DNA of 64,000 bases. Origin: Brachionus koreanus (taxonomy: Eukaryota > Rotifera > Eurotatoria > Ploima > Brachionidae). The notes under the pieces are model-generated. The model made no database searches and was not told the DNA's origin. It was given only the letters and a program-made list of their open reading frames with translations. The stretch lies in the NCBI GenBank assembly GCA_016987375.1, contig PJRA01000508.1:2755430-2819429 (forward strand), in the 5' to 3' direction. This document shows positions 21,801 to 51,049 of this stretch, piece by piece. Position 1 is the first letter of the stretch; each line of letters starts with the position of its first letter. A program made the position numbers and the translations under genes.

Positions 21801-22495
21801 GAAAACAAAAAATGATTGATGCCGCTATTCTAACACATTTATGAAAACGAAACTCTAAATACTTTAAAATTTTTTTAACATTCAAAAATCTGGTCTTGTT
21901 CAAAAGCTATTTGATCATTTTTATTTATAATATTTTTTTACCTTTTTTTATTTCTTCTATATAATAAAAGAAATAAAAAAATATTTCTTAATGATGATTT
22001 ATAAATTTAATTATTGATAAAAATCTAGCTTTAATTAATCTTTTGGCGTCAAAAAGCTTACAATGGCCCCTTGGAAATATTAAAATAAAACATCAAATAT
22101 TTTACATTAAATCTTTGCTTTTGAACAAGAATGAATTATTCCAATTATACTTCATATGCACTTGTTATTCTAAGTCGATGAAACAAAGGAGCAAACACAA
22201 AGCCAGCGACTGCAAGTGTAATTGGATACGAGAATAGTACGGTCCAGTATAGAGTTCCATATAAGTACATTTCTGATGATACTCCAAGAATAGCTATGGC
22301 TGATATGAAACTACCCATTATGGAAATACCAATTGGAAATACTTTCAAATCTCCACCGCCTAGCAAATAATCTTGGGTCGAGTTCTTTTTACGGTCCATC
22401 CATCCAATCGAGATTCCAATTACAGCGCTCATCATAAGCAAAGCCACAAATACTATGTAATCAGCATAATGGAATTTGTTAATTTGTTCGATCAT
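18882..22495 (-). CDS. SLC5A: SLC5-family sodium-coupled solute transporter
   Basis: Closest in pattern to SLC5A5/6/8/12 (iodide, multivitamin, monocarboxylate cotransporters), plasma-membrane proteins moving solute with Na+. Fourteen exons on the minus strand: 22495-22151, 21861-21796, 21729-21678, 21616-21587, 21524-21475, 21424-21379, 21325-21226, 21175-21035, 20062-19933, 19881-19793, 19736-19609, 19556-19399, 19344-19175, 19122-18882. They total 1746 bases, 581 residues. Landmarks are DYLLGGGDLKVFPIGISIMG (helix 1), RITSAYEYLEFRFHK, GGLRGTVWIDTFQVG, VYGANQGSIQRYMAVK, FPGLFVATIYSAALSTISTG and LLGGPLLGVISLGMF. Intron 9 has a GC donor (CAA|GCAAG). In the last exon the acceptor TGTGAAG keeps the frame, whereas a nearby CCACAG would not. 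Substrate cannot be told from sequence. Intron 8 (972 bases) holds a repeat remnant. Confidence 0.94.
20690..20990. repeat. Dispersed repeat remnant in SLC5 intron 8
   Basis: Segments such as ACAGAAATCAATGGTTGGA and TATAATGGTTCATATTTTGA recur, slightly changed, at 30190-30670. The order of the two segments is the same. Probably a dead transposon; the family is not recognised. Confidence 0.5.
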
Positions 22496-23619
22496 ATCTT
22501 AAAATAAAAATAAAACAAAGCAGACATTAACAATAATTTTTTTGTCGGGTATTAGGTTTAGGCTAAGATTAGACCTGTTCAAACCTGATACTCGAAAATA
22601 TTCTAAACTCTGTAACCAAGAAATTTTTTCAAGGAAAATAAATGTAAATTTTTTAAGAAGCTTAAAAAATAAAGTATTAAATCAGGAGCTTTAGTCATAT
22701 ATTTGAATAGAATGATATATTAATACAAACAAAATTAAAGAAAGTAATAACCTTGATATGATATTTTGCTAGATCGTTTTAGTATATTAAATGTTATAAA
22801 ACTTTGCAATTATCTTAGCACAATATTAATATAAAATTAAATAAACTCAAACTAGAATTTCTTCTTTTATTTGAATATAAAGTTTCTTAGATAAATTAAC
22901 TGCTTGCCATAAAAAAACTAAAAATTTACACTCAATAATTAAATTCATATATCAACTTTATCTTTAATTTAAAAAGATCAGCATTTAAATAAATGTGATA
23001 TTTCGGTTAATTGATATGATTAAATAAAAATTTTATAAAATAAAGGTTACTATTATTTAATGCAATAAAATTTTAAATAAGACAAAAAGTTAAGTTAAAT
23101 CCTTTTTATCTAAATAACATTAATGATATTGAAATTTTTATTATTAAATAGAATGAAACTTTAAATGCAAAATTCTAAACACCGACATAGTTTTAATGAA
23201 TTTTGTTTTTGCTTTGAAAATTCTTATTTGTTTCATTTAATCAACAGTACGAATTATAATTAATTTTTTTGATAAAAAATGAGCTCTTAATCAATCATTT
23301 AAAAAAAATATAAAGCTTAAAATTAATAATAATTAATGTAATATTTATATACTATTTTTACTTAATTGAATTTTTTATGACAATGCTAATAATAATATTA
23401 TTCTACGATCAATTTAGTTTAACTAAATTGACAAAAAAGGATAACTAATTTAGTCCCACTAACGGGTGAGGCATAAGTAAATGGACAAAAATTAAAAGTG
23501 AATAACTCAAAAATTAAAAATGATATTAAGTTATGGTTTTTTTATAAGGTAAAGAATTTATTTTTTAATAGAATTACGATTTTTAAATAAAGGAAAAACT
23601 CCAACGTTGCCGATTTTTC
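22496..23619. other. Intergenic upstream of SLC5, no gene seen
   Basis: AT-rich and stop-rich. It should contain the SLC5 promoter, but no motif can be named. The last bases before the gap (AACGTTGCCGATT) resemble repeat borders at 13180 and 54210, hinting that the gap starts in a repeat. Confidence 0.4.
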
Positions 23620-24357
23620 NNNNNNNNNNNNNNNNNNNNNNNNNNNNNNNNNNNNNNNNNNNNNNNNNNNNNNNNNNNNNNNNNNNNNNNNNNNNNNNNN
23701 NNNNNNNNNNNNNNNNNNNNNNNNNNNNNNNNNNNNNNNNNNNNNNNNNNNNNNNNNNNNNNNNNNNNNNNNNNNNNNNNNNNNNNNNNNNNNNNNNNNN
23801 NNNNNNNNNNNNNNNNNNNNNNNNNNNNNNNNNNNNNNNNNNNNNNNNNNNNNNNNNNNNNNNNNNNNNNNNNNNNNNNNNNNNNNNNNNNNNNNNNNNN
23901 NNNNNNNNNNNNNNNNNNNNNNNNNNNNNNNNNNNNNNNNNNNNNNNNNNNNNNNNNNNNNNNNNNNNNNNNNNNNNNNNNNNNNNNNNNNNNNNNNNNN
24001 NNNNNNNNNNNNNNNNNNNNNNNNNNNNNNNNNNNNNNNNNNNNNNNNNNNNNNNNNNNNNNNNNNNNNNNNNNNNNNNNNNNNNNNNNNNNNNNNNNNN
24101 NNNNNNNNNNNNNNNNNNNNNNNNNNNNNNNNNNNNNNNNNNNNNNNNNNNNNNNNNNNNNNNNNNNNNNNNNNNNNNNNNNNNNNNNNNNNNNNNNNNN
24201 NNNNNNNNNNNNNNNNNNNNNNNNNNNNNNNNNNNNNNNNNNNNNNNNNNNNNNNNNNNNNNNNNNNNNNNNNNNNNNNNNNNNNNNNNNNNNNNNNNNN
24301 NNNNNNNNNNNNNNNNNNNNNNNNNNNNNNNNNNNNNNNNNNNNNNNNNNNNNNNNN
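23620..24357. other. Assembly gap (738 N)
   Basis: A run of N. Any reading frame drawn through it has no meaning. Confidence 1.
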
Positions 24358-24520
24358 TTAAAAAAAATCTAAAAATTTAAACGCATATTTTGAAAAAAAA
24401 AACTTATTTAATTGATACAAAATTAATCATAGACTGAATATAGTATGCCTTGATTAAAAATCACCAGATTTAAAAATTAATTAAGTAATTGAATTTTAGA
24501 TAATAATTTACAAATTATTT

Positions 24521-31739
<7,219 letters not shown>

Positions 31740-31913
31740 ATTTTATCTACTTTTAATTTAAAAACCACTTAATAAAAAAATAACAAATTTTAGAAAAAAA
31801 AAACACTTTTTAATCTAAAATTATAAAATGCGGATTTAGGTGCAATTATTTAGAAATAAATTCTATGAAAAAAAAATGTAAAAATTTATTTTTTTTTTTG
31901 TTTAGTAATTTAT

Positions 31914-34900
31914 CTAGCAAATGAGGTTTAGTTGACTTAGAATTTTATCTATAACAGCAAGTTTACTGTTAAGCTCCTGTTCGCTATTCACCTTGCTTTT
32001 AACATGACTTAAATTAAGATAATTTTCATTAATTGCATAGCGTAGATCATCGACTATATCAATTGAGTCCGTTTCTTGTCTCATTTTAAGATTTTTTGCA
32101 TCATCCACAATTATATCTTTTAGTTCTTCACTTTCCTCGAACTAAAACCAACTAAAATACATATTTGAAATTATTTACTAATAATATTACTTCAATTAAA
32201 TTGTTGGCTATGTGAGTAATGCACGAAAATTCAAGTTTTTTTAGCTCATACAATCGAGCAAGTCTAAGAAAGTCGAAAACGTTTTCATTGTTTAAATAAT
32301 TGGCAAGATGGGCAGCACATTTACGCTTAAGACTTGAGAGCATGTAAAGGTCTGCGCTGATTAAAGTTTCCACAAGTATATTTTCTCCAAGCTTTTTTTG
32401 TTTTAATTTAAAAAAAATTTAATTAAAAATTAAAAATTTTTTAAAACCTCTTTTTTTGAAAATTCATCACAATAAATAAAATGTATGATTTCAATTAAGA
32501 CTTCTTTTGATATTTCTTTTAAATGAATAGTTGGCATTTGAATCGAGTCATCAAATTCTGTAGTTGACTTAAGCTCATTGAAAGGATCGTTCAAAAAAGC
32601 TTTGAAAAAATCACAACGTTCCTCAACAAAAGCCTTTAAATAAAAAGTTTATCCAAAGAATTAGAGAAATGCCATTATACCTTATGGACACAAAAGTTTA
32701 AGTTGTCTTCAAGAATAATTTTCATATCATGGGTATAAAAGACTGTTTGTTCAAAATTAGGACCTTTTGGTTGTGGAACTAATGGCTTTAAGCTGTCTGG
32801 AAGGCAATAGAATACTAAATTTTTAAATTTTTCTGAAATCTTGTTCTGGCATAAAACTGATATTGTACTATTTAGTTTAGAATGAATACCAAACTTTCCA
32901 ATAACTTAAAATTTAGAATTTTGATAAATAAGCACTCATTTTTAAAAATAGAATTAAATTTTTTCTAAAAAAAAATTAATTGTATTTTTGTCATTGTTAA
33001 TTTTAGAAAAAAAATGAACAAAATAAAATTTTAAAATAAAAATAGCTATTTTTAAAAGGATACAAGGTTTCTTCTGAATAAATTTCGACTGTGAAAAATA
33101 GTGATGGGTGGCGGCCAAGCCTTGCCGGCTAAAATAAAGCGGTCACAAGTGTAGCTAATTCATTTCAGCTAATTCACTTCTTTTTGAGGTTCGCAAAAAA
33201 GACTTGTTTAATAATTTGAGAAATTGTCAGCTAATTCATTCAATTGAGAAATTCTGTTCAAAAATTTTAGCCGCCTGCTTCTATAACCGTCTGTCTAGAC
33301 GGTAAAATTTTGACCGTTTGTACGGTTTCCAATACTAGTGAAAATTTTTTTTTAATTCTGCAAAAAAGCATAAATTATGGAAAGTCACTAAAACTAAAGA
33401 AAAATAAGTTTGATCAAATTAATAAAAATTGCTTAATTTTTTTTTCATAAATACAAACTAAAATGAATTATTAATTTATTTGAATTTGATAAATTAAAAT
33501 TTACACTATCAATTTTTTTTAATCGTTCCTAATTATTTATCAAATTAATACTTGAAAGTGAGTGATAAAAAGAGAGATTGCAATCTACAAGATGGTGGTG
33601 TTTTCGCAGGAAAATCTAGATGGGGATGATCTAGCAGTTTTTTTTCCAAAGAGGTGAGATTAGGTTTTTTCAACAGGATGCAATACTGCGCATAGAGCAA
33701 AACAAATTAAAGAGGAAAAATATTGCACCCTTAGCATTGTGTTCAATAAAAGCATGCGTCTAAATTTTTGAAAAGCTTTTTTTTTCGAAAATTCTATCAC
33801 TAATTTTTTTCAATTATTAAATTCTGCTATTTTTTTTCTGTTAATTAAAATTAAAATTTTAAGTAAATTTTCAAATATGAAATTTAAATTTTTTAAAATT
33901 TCCTATTTTTAAAATCTGGTAAAACATTATTAGCACATATCTTCTAGAAGAGCTGTTCAACATTCTTCAAAAGAAAATATGAAAGTTCAAGAGCACAACC
34001 CTGAGTTTATAACTAAATAAGTCATCAATCAGGAGACCAAGAATAGAATTTACAAGATTATTTGAAATTCAACTAATTTCTAAGAAACAATTAAATAAAA
34101 TTCTAAAATTAACATTGAATTTTTAAAAAATTAATAAAAAATTTTTTGATTGAAGTGTTAAAAATTAGTGAGACTTAAAATCTAATTTAAAAAAATAAAC
34201 TTAAAAAATTTACTAAACATGTCAGTTTCATGTACAACTTTTTCGTCATCAAAATCAGTTTTAAAATCAAAATTGTCCAATTTGACATCATCATTAATTA
34301 TCCTCAAATTAAATAGCTCATTTTGAAATTTTTCTAACAATTCGTTTAGTTTAAACAATTTGACCAGACGAAGACAACTTTTAAAGTAGACCTTTGGTGT
34401 ACTAAAGCGTCCAGTGTAAATATATTTCAGTACAGATTCGAACGCTTCTGGTATTAGCTACCAGATTATAAAAACTATAAAAATTTAAAAATAATTAAAG
34501 AAATAAACTTCTTGATTTCGACCCAATATCCAGGTCCGTTTGCGCCATTTGTTCTCAAATTTTTCCCGAAAATATTCCGACCTGGCAGAGAGAATAAATT
34601 TATGTGCCTTAAAAGATCTTTCTTTAATTTCAAATGTAATATCTGAATGCATGCCTATTTCAAATAGTCTTAAATTGACAATAAATTTTTTTTCTAATTC
34701 AATTTAATATAAATGTACCTTTCTAAATGAAGATCGTATTGATCTAATTTTGTAGTATTGATTTTATAGTTTTTAAGCACATTTCTTATTTGATCAGTCA
34801 ATGCACCGTAAAGACATCTTTCACCATCGAATGTATTTGCTTCGCATCGAGCTCCATTGTCAAGCAGAAATTCGACTACTTCCAAATGCCCACAAAGACA

Positions 34901-35090
34901 AGCATAATAAAGTGGAGTCGAGTCCCATTTGTCTCTTAGATTAAGATTTACACTTTCTTTATCGATTAAAAGTCTGAAAAAATTGACAGTGTATATACCG
35001 CTTAAAATTCAATGTTTGTTTTAATTACTTCAATTTAGTCAAATCGCCACTTTTGCAATATTTAAATAAATATATCTCATTTAGATTCAT
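31914..35090 (-). CDS. ABTB1: ABTB1, ankyrin repeat and double BTB/POZ protein
   Basis: ABTB1 (BPOZ) is a cytosolic ankyrin-BTB protein linked to growth control and to Cullin-3 ubiquitin ligases. Eight exons: 35090-35029, 34973-34719, 34668-34509, 34457-34214, 32904-32681, 32633-32448, 32391-32191, 32141-31914; sum 1560 bases, 519 residues (human 478). Diagnostic segments are RDKWDSTPLYYACLCGH and NGARCEANTFDGERCLYGAL (ankyrin part), GMHSDITFEI with FKAHKFILSARSEYF (BTB 1), LNFCVHKAFVEERCDFFKAF (BTB 2), LISADLYMLSSLKRKC (BACK-like) and RQETDSIDIVDDLRYAI near the C-terminus. The donors at exon 3 (GTTTAT) and exon 6 (GTTTTA) are weak but needed for frame. Intron 4 is 1.3 kb and contains a hAT-like MITE. 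Confidence 0.95.
33099..33337. mobile_element. hAT-like MITE with 8-base target duplication
   Basis: The 239-base element starts TAGTGATGG and ends CCAATACTA (reverse complement TAGTATTGG). The flanks GTGAAAAA (33091-33098) and GTGAAAAT (33338-33345) match at 7 of 8 positions, the hAT signature. The interior is less AT-rich than its intron and has a CCGTCTGTCTAGACGG palindrome. Non-coding. Confidence 0.7.
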
Positions 35091-37425
35091 TCTGCTGATT
35101 ATTTTTTATAAATGACTTTTTTGTATACCTGCAAAAAAATATTATTATTTTTTCTCTCTTATTTTAAATGACGCATTTTTATAAGAATTTCAAATATATA
35201 TTTTATTTTAAATTAAAGCTTTTTTTTAGGATTTATGCTGCAAATAAATTATGAATATTTATTATGAATTGAAATCAAGGATGCCTTATTGCTTAACATT
35301 TCGTTTTAATCATTTAATTTATGTTCTAAAAAAAGAAAGATACAAAAAATCTTAAGAACTCTTATAGAACAAAGTGGAAAATTAAGGCTGGATAAAATCC
35401 AGATGAAAAGCTAGTTAAATTTTTAAATAAAAAAAAACTTTAAAAAAATATATGATTTATAAATATTTTTTTGTAACCCAAAATATTAGGTGTATGTAAG
35501 AAAATTTTTTTTTTGCAAAATAATTTAAATTAGTTGATTAATAAACCAACTGATTACATTTTTCGTTATCAATTAAAGCAACCGTTTTTGTCAAAATGTG
35601 ATAAAGTAAAAATAATTGTTTTATCAAATAAAGATATTTTATTTAGCCTATTAAAACAACAAATAATGCGTTCTATCTAAGTAATTCGCTTCTAAAAGTT
35701 TAAATCCTTTAACTAACTGCCAGCAAGCATTTAATTTAATGTAATATACAATTAACCTAGTCTAAAAAGAATGTTTTTTTTTTTTAAAAAGCCTTTGATA
35801 AACTTTTTCAAATGGCTTTTGTAATATTTTTCTTTTAATTATGTTATTTTCGCAATAAGATTTTTTAAACGTTAAAAATTAGCAAAATGCTTTGATTTTT
35901 GATCAATTTTATTGAAAAAAAAACTTAAAAAATTCCCTAATAAAAAAATTTTGAAAGAAACTTTAAGGCTATTATTATTGGTTTAGAGTTTATTAGACCC
36001 CTCTTTCTTTAAAAAATTAATGCAGTTGATATCAATCGAAAAGAAAATTTTTTGATTAAAAAAAAGCTTTTTTTTCTGCTTTTTACACATTTTAACAAAT
36101 AACAATAATTTCTAAAAACTTACATTCAAAACTTTTAAGTAATTTATACTTACTAGTTGACTGCAAAGCTCTCAAAACTCAAATTAAAATGAAAGAATTT
36201 TATTATGCTGAGTCATAAATATTTGCATTTTTTAAAAGGTTGGATATTTTTGATTTTAGCATCTTTGTATCGACTGGAGATACATTCAAAACTCACTATG
36301 GAAAGATGACCGTGTTTATGTTTGTAGTTTCTAAAAGAAATATCATAAAAAACATAAATTATATTGAAAACTGTTTAGTTCCATCGTAGTAGTCCTCAAA
36401 TTTAGAAATGCTTAATTCAATTCTAAAATAAGAATATCATTAGACCTTTCATAAATGAACTAAAAGATGATTTTTGTATGATGATAAATTTGGGTATCAC
36501 ATTTACTCTCTAAGTAACAACTGAAGAAAAAGACCTTGGCGTAATCGTTTTTAGTAAGATGAAGTGAAGCAGATGTACAATGGAAACCGCAAAATCAAAT
36601 AGAATTCTGGATTAGATCAAAATTTGTTTTCATATCCCGGCAAAGAGACGGTATTGCCACTATACACTGCATTAGTAAGATCTCACTTTAAATTTTGCGA
36701 AAAGTATGTCAATGAATCTGAAAAGATTTCACAATAAATGACTAGTCCAGGAAATCAACAAAAGAGGCTCAATCCAATTTAACTTTCTTACCAATAGAAT
36801 GGTGTCAATTTTGAACAGATTGTCCGACCAAGTAATAACGGCGAAGTCAGTTAACAGTTTTTAATCAAGAGTAGACAGAAAAGTGTTTGATTTAAATAAA
36901 AGAAACAACTTCTTCTTCTATTATTTCTTTTTCTTCATATTGGTATAAATAAAAAATGAAAAAATCAATCTAATTTTTATCATTATTTCTCGAAACGAAA
37001 AACCTTTAAATACTTCTAATTTATATTAAAAAGAATTGAGCACTTTTTAAGTAAAATAGCAATTGTTTATTAAAAAAATTAACGAAAATATTTTAAATCC
37101 GTTGTGAAATACAAACTCAGCTATAAGCCAAGTAAATTTATTTCGTTTAAGAGTATTTCTAAATAATTAAAAAGGGATATAAATAAATTATGACCCAATA
37201 AGTTATGGAGAGTGACTTTTATTAAGATTATAAAAAAGGGTTGATTTTAAAAAAAATAATTTAAATTTAAACAAATCAATATTTTCAAAAATTTTGAATA
37301 TTTTTAACTTTGTAAATAATTGGGGAAACAATAACTAAAAAAATAGGGAACGAAAAGGACTGAATTTCAAATTTTAAAAAATCCAAAAAAATTTTTAAAA
37401 TTTAATTTTATATTTCTGAAAATTC
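35091..37425. other. Intergenic, ABTB1 to ABCC copy A
   Basis: No intact gene. The part 36420-36940 is a retrotransposon remnant; the rest is AT-rich without recognised features. Confidence 0.5.
36420..36940 (+). pseudogene. 3' remnant of a non-LTR retrotransposon reverse transcriptase
   Basis: In shifting plus-strand frames it reads TTEEKDLGVIVFSKMK, then KETVLPLYTALVRSHFKFCE, then AKSVNSF. This order matches the C-terminal end of CR1/L2/jockey-type reverse transcriptases ('kDLGV..s..l', 'lYksLVRp.LeYc', 'aksvnsFK..ld'). Several stops and frameshifts show it is dead. A 5'-truncated LINE insertion is the likely origin. Confidence 0.7.
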
Positions 37426-44466
<7,041 letters not shown>

Positions 44467-45454
44467 TAAATTAAATGAAAAAAACTTTTTTAAATTTTAA
44501 CAGCGTCTTTTTTTAAAAACTTAAGTTTTTATAAAATTAGATGTAAAATAACTGTGCTAGTTTTTTTTTATTGCTGAGTAAATTTTTAAAATTTTAAAAT
44601 AAATTTAAAAATAAAAAAGATGTTAAAGAATTATTTCAAGAGTCAAGATCTAAAAAAATCTCTCATTTTGACATATCTTCCAAAAATATTTATGCAAATA
44701 AGCTAAAAGATGAATTATTTGATTAATTGAGAACATATGATATTGGCTTTATTAAAAATAAAAATTTTAGATATTTTATTCATTCGTTTAAAGATAGTTT
44801 TTTTTCAATTTTGATAAAATTGAAATCTTTATTTGAATTTTTTGTTTTACTGATTAATTATTATTTTAATTAAAATTTTTTGGCAAAATTTTGAGATTTT
44901 AGCGGATGATTGTTAGATATAAAAAAAAAGAGGTCGACCTTATAATTTGATTCTCCAAATAAAGCTTTAATCCAAGTCAAAATAATTTAAGAAATAGTAG
45001 TATTATAAAATTATATTCAACTTAAATCAAAAATAGAATTATTGAAATTCTGGATCACTTCTGGTTAGTTATAATTGTAAAAATTAATCTAAAAATAGTT
45101 TTGTATTATAATTTTAAGATTTTTCAAAAAAAATTTTGTGAACTGTTTGAAAAAAATTGAAAATCTTTTTATCTTTAGAAACAATTTATTTAATCTATCT
45201 TTGTTTTCGTGAAATTAATTTTAATTAATTTGAATCTAATTTAATAATAAATATTATAATTTGTATATTCTTTTGAAAAATATTTTTAAAAAATTTTAGG
45301 TTATGTGTCTGAAATTATCAACTCTTCTCCAACTTGGTCTTGGTTACTAAATAGCCGTTCTCTAAAAAAATGAGCCATTGAGCAAAAAAGATTAAAATCA
45401 GAAGGAGAAAGGGATCTGGGCTAATAGCTGGATGAGGAAAGTTTTTCTTTAAGT

Positions 45455-46365
45455 GAAACAAACATTCGTTCTAATCGTTCAAAATTAAGCTTTGCATTTT
45501 TAGCACAACCATTAGTATACAGCTCAAAATGTATTACCCCTTGTAAATTCAAAACATCCTCTTTTCAAAAATGACTGAGCTGGGTCTGTTATCATAATTT
45601 ACCAATTTCTCGTCACAAGAAATGATCTATCTATTTTTATAGTGGATTTTTTAAGCTGTTTCCTACAAATTTTAATGGATTTTTAAATATCAAAATCTGT
45701 CAAATTATGAGTAACAACATATGGGTGCTGTGAATTTTGGAGCAAAAACAAAAAAAAATTTTCAAATTAAAATAGCTTTTTTTCTAAGGGTCTAAAACTG
45801 GTTCTGCAAAGTGAATCAGCTTAAACAAGGTTTATATCACCCAAATTTAGTCTGTGCAATTAAACTTTAATAATTTTCTAAGGCACTTACTTTTTTTCAC
45901 TGGTTTTAAATTGCAGAGTTTTTACACAGACTAAATTTGGGTGATATAAACCTTGTATCAGTTGATTCATTTTGCAGAATCATTTTTAGACCCATAGAAA
46001 AAAGCTATTTTAATTTAAAAATTTTTTTTTTTTGTTCCAAAATTCACAATGCCAAACTCAGCAACGACTGTTAGCTTTGTTAATCAAATTTAGATGACGA
46101 GATATGCTCGATTTTGATGTGTAAAATGCATTTGATAATTTTCCTCTGAAAGCTCGTATTTGCAATATTAAATTTTTTAAACCAATCTTGTACTCTTCTT
46201 TTCTTAACATACTTTCACCTTATTTTTGACACTTCTCACGAGTTACTGCTGTTGCTGATATGATTTTTTTCTAATAATTACATTGCAGTACCAAAATTTC
46301 ATAATTTTCATTTTATAAAATATTTTAAAATTAAATAAACGAATTGTTAGACATATAATTTTGAA
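45455..46365 (-). mobile_element. Decayed mariner-family copy, split by a foldback element
   Basis: On the minus strand, near 46210-46150, VQDWFKKFNIANTSFQ matches the mariner helix-turn-helix region. After the inserted palindrome, 45570-45455 reads VIHFELYTNGCAKNAKLNFE and ERLERMF, the same block as at 60-185. Stops and frame changes are frequent. The 3' part aligns to 53935-54260. Confidence 0.7.
45724..46053. mobile_element. Palindromic foldback element P2
   Basis: Arms 45724-45860 and about 45915-46053 are near-perfect reverse complements. Shared landmarks are GTGAATTTTGGA.C at the ends and GGTTTATATCACCCAAATTT near the loop. No coding capacity. It is inserted in the mariner remnant. The target duplication is not convincing here (4 of 8). 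Confidence 0.85.
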
Positions 46366-47224
46366 TAGTGTTGGTAATCGACTCCAATCGATTAGGAAAA
46401 ATCGAAAACAGACTAACTTTTTTTAGTTGAATATTTAATGGACTAATTTTTTTTTTTTAATTTAAATTTATAAAATCAAATTTTTTTTGAAGAATTAACT
46501 TTTTTCATTTTTTAAACATAATTTAATATAAAAAAAATTATTTTCTTTATTTAGACACTTATCAAAAGACCGCGCTCTTTCACAGAACACTAAGAACTAT
46601 CCCAGCCTCATATAATATGTACCATCAGAACAACTATTATCTGCAACCGGTTATACAGTCTGGGATATAATAAATAAATGAATAAAATCCGCTAAAAAAA
46701 TAAACAAAATGATCGAGGTATCAGAAAACTTTTAGAATATTTTTTAACAATTTAGTATATTTATTTTTAAATCGTTTTATATTTATCTTTTTAATTATTT
46801 CAAATTTTTTGTATATTTTTCTAAATAAAAAGAAATCCAATAATTTCAAATAAATCGTTAAATTGTAAATTTAGTCTATTTTTAGTATAGTCAATAGTCG
46901 ATTAATAAATCGATTATTTTTTTTAAAGGAGAAGCATTTTAAAAAATTAATTATTTTTTGAGGCTTTTTTATTTAACTATGCAATTTTTCAACAACAAAA
47001 AAAAAACTTGCCATATAAAAAATTCAACCTAAAAAAAAAAATTCGTAAAAAAACCAGTTTATAAACTATTTCATTTTAATTTTTGGGCCTTAATCAATAA
47101 AGAAAATTTATTTAATATATATCTTTATTAATTAAAAATAAAAAAAAAAAATACATTAAAATTTATTTATTTACGACTACGAAGAATGGTTTATTATCTG
47201 ATCTAAATTGAGACAATAATTCAA

Positions 47225-49225
<2,001 letters not shown>

Positions 49226-49479
49226 TTAAAATTTTTGATTTCAATATTTGAACAAAAAAAATTTAAATACTTTATTTATTTATGTGTTGTACTTTGTTGC
49301 TTTTCATGAAATAACACTCATCATCGTAGTTTATTGTTTTTTAAGAGAGTTTAAAAATATTTTCTAAGTGTAAAGTTAAATTTATTTTGAACTTTTTGCA
49401 TTAAGTTTTGTTTTTGGTTTATTTAGATCAAGAAAATAATTTTCTAATTGAATAAAAGATTTTTTGTTCTTAAAAAAAG

Positions 49480-49570
49480 TCCCGCGAAGCGGATTTGAAC
49501 CACTGACCTAAGGATCGCTTTGTATTCTAAACTCTACAGTCCTCCGCTCTGCCAACTGAGCTATCGCGGG
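49480..49570 (-). tRNA. tRNA-Tyr (GTA) with 18-base intron
   Basis: Same mature and intron sequence as the other copies. It lies 254 bases upstream of AMPK copy 2, on the same strand. T-run beyond its 3' end. Confidence 0.95.
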
Positions 49571-51049
49571 CCTTGAATCCAATTTGGAAAAAAATATTTT
49601 TCCATCAAAGGTTTGTTTTATACAGCAATATTAGAATAATCCAAATTGATAGCTTTTTTATTTAAAACAAAAAAAAATATTTTAATTTAACATTAATAAT
49701 ATATTGAAAAGACAAAGAATAAAGACTTACATTTTCTTTTGTAGCAAATCTATTTCTTATATTTTTTGTATAACAGATCATTAATTAGATAATTTATTTT
49801 TTAAGCAGCTTTTTTTATTTGTAAATAAGTATTGAAAAAAACACTTCGAAAGGTCGCAGAAAGAAAGCATTACCAGCACTCTAACGAAATTCAATGGATC
49901 CAATAAATCAAGAATTTATTTCAATGCCAACTACATCAAATCAAATTAATATCCCAATTTGACTTGAAACTCAAAAAATTCAGTCAGAATCGAAAAACTT
50001 ATTAGTTTTATAACCAGTAAATGAAAACTCAACTATATTAATTAAAAAAAGTCCGTGAAAAGCTGATCCAAAAAAGAAACTGATTAATTGATAGTTTTTT
50101 TTTTCATTTTTTATCACACTTTTTTTTATTATTTTTTATTCTAATAAAAAAAAATACTTTTGCTACTTATTGCTATAATACTTACTACTATTTTTTTTTT
50201 GCTACTAATAATAAAAAATAAATTTGCTACAACAATAATTATTATCCAAAAATAAATAAAATTATTTTAACTTATTGAACAAATTTTAAAATTAGTCATT
50301 TTTTTAATTTTTTTAAAGATAAAACAAAATTAAAAATATCAAAATTAAACAAAGTAAGCCTAATTACTAGAAACTTCTTCTTTTACTTTCACATTCACTT
50401 GGAGCATAAGGTGTCCATATGTTCTTTCCATTCTAAGATTTGCACGTATATTAATTTTTTTAAAAATTATCTTAAAATATGATACTGCATGCTTCAAAGC
50501 CTGATTGAACAAGTTTTTTAGGTAAGACCACTTTTTTTCTATTTAAATTTTTTTAAATTCAATAAAATAAAAGTTAATTAAAAGAAAAAAATATAAAAAA
50601 TTTAATTGTTTCAAGTTTCATTTTTAAAATTTTTTTTGTTTTTAGAGATTGAATTAGGTTTTGATGTCAATGTAAAAGTGAAGTAAAATTGCTTTTAAAG
50701 TTAAGATTCAAATATTCTCAAAATAAAAAAAATCTAACGGGTGGCCAAAAATGGTTGTCCTAAAATTTATTTAGAAAATAAATGTTAAATGAATTTGACA
50801 TGCCATTTTTCGAATGTTCAATGACTAATTCACGTTTTTTTTCCATTTATTTGAAATAACTTAAGGATACAATCTTTTTTTTTCCCTAGGCTATCATGAA
50901 AAAATTTATAAAAAAAACATGTATCTAAATGTACCGCTACTAGTTTTTACGAGTATTCAAGCCAAATATCCTAGACTACAAAAATTCTTATAAATAAAAA
51001 CGAAAAATTAAAACAAAAATTTTCTAATTATTGCTTGTAAAAAAAAAGT
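49571..51049. other. Intergenic; weak coding-like remnant at 49850-50095
   Basis: On the plus strand, 49850-50095 reads as one frame with several TAA/TGA codons and phrases such as SKGRRKKALPAL and QEFISMPTTSNQINIPI. It looks like a dead transposon leader. At 50735-50753 the 19-mer TAACGGGTGGCCAAAAATG recurs from 11060. No intact gene. Confidence 0.35.

Larger units (their letters stand above)
44467..47224. other. Intergenic, ABCC copy A start to AMPK copy 2 end
   Basis: Contains a decayed mariner copy (45455-46365) split by a palindrome (45724-46053) and the start of a hAT-like end (46366). No gene recognised elsewhere. Confidence 0.5.

Noticed and set aside
23607..24380. Long frame across the N run
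   Set aside because: It consists almost wholly of unknown bases, so it has no coding meaning.
45724..46053. Possible 8-base target duplication around P2
   Set aside because: AACATATG and AAACTCAG agree at only 4 of 8 positions, so no duplication is claimed.
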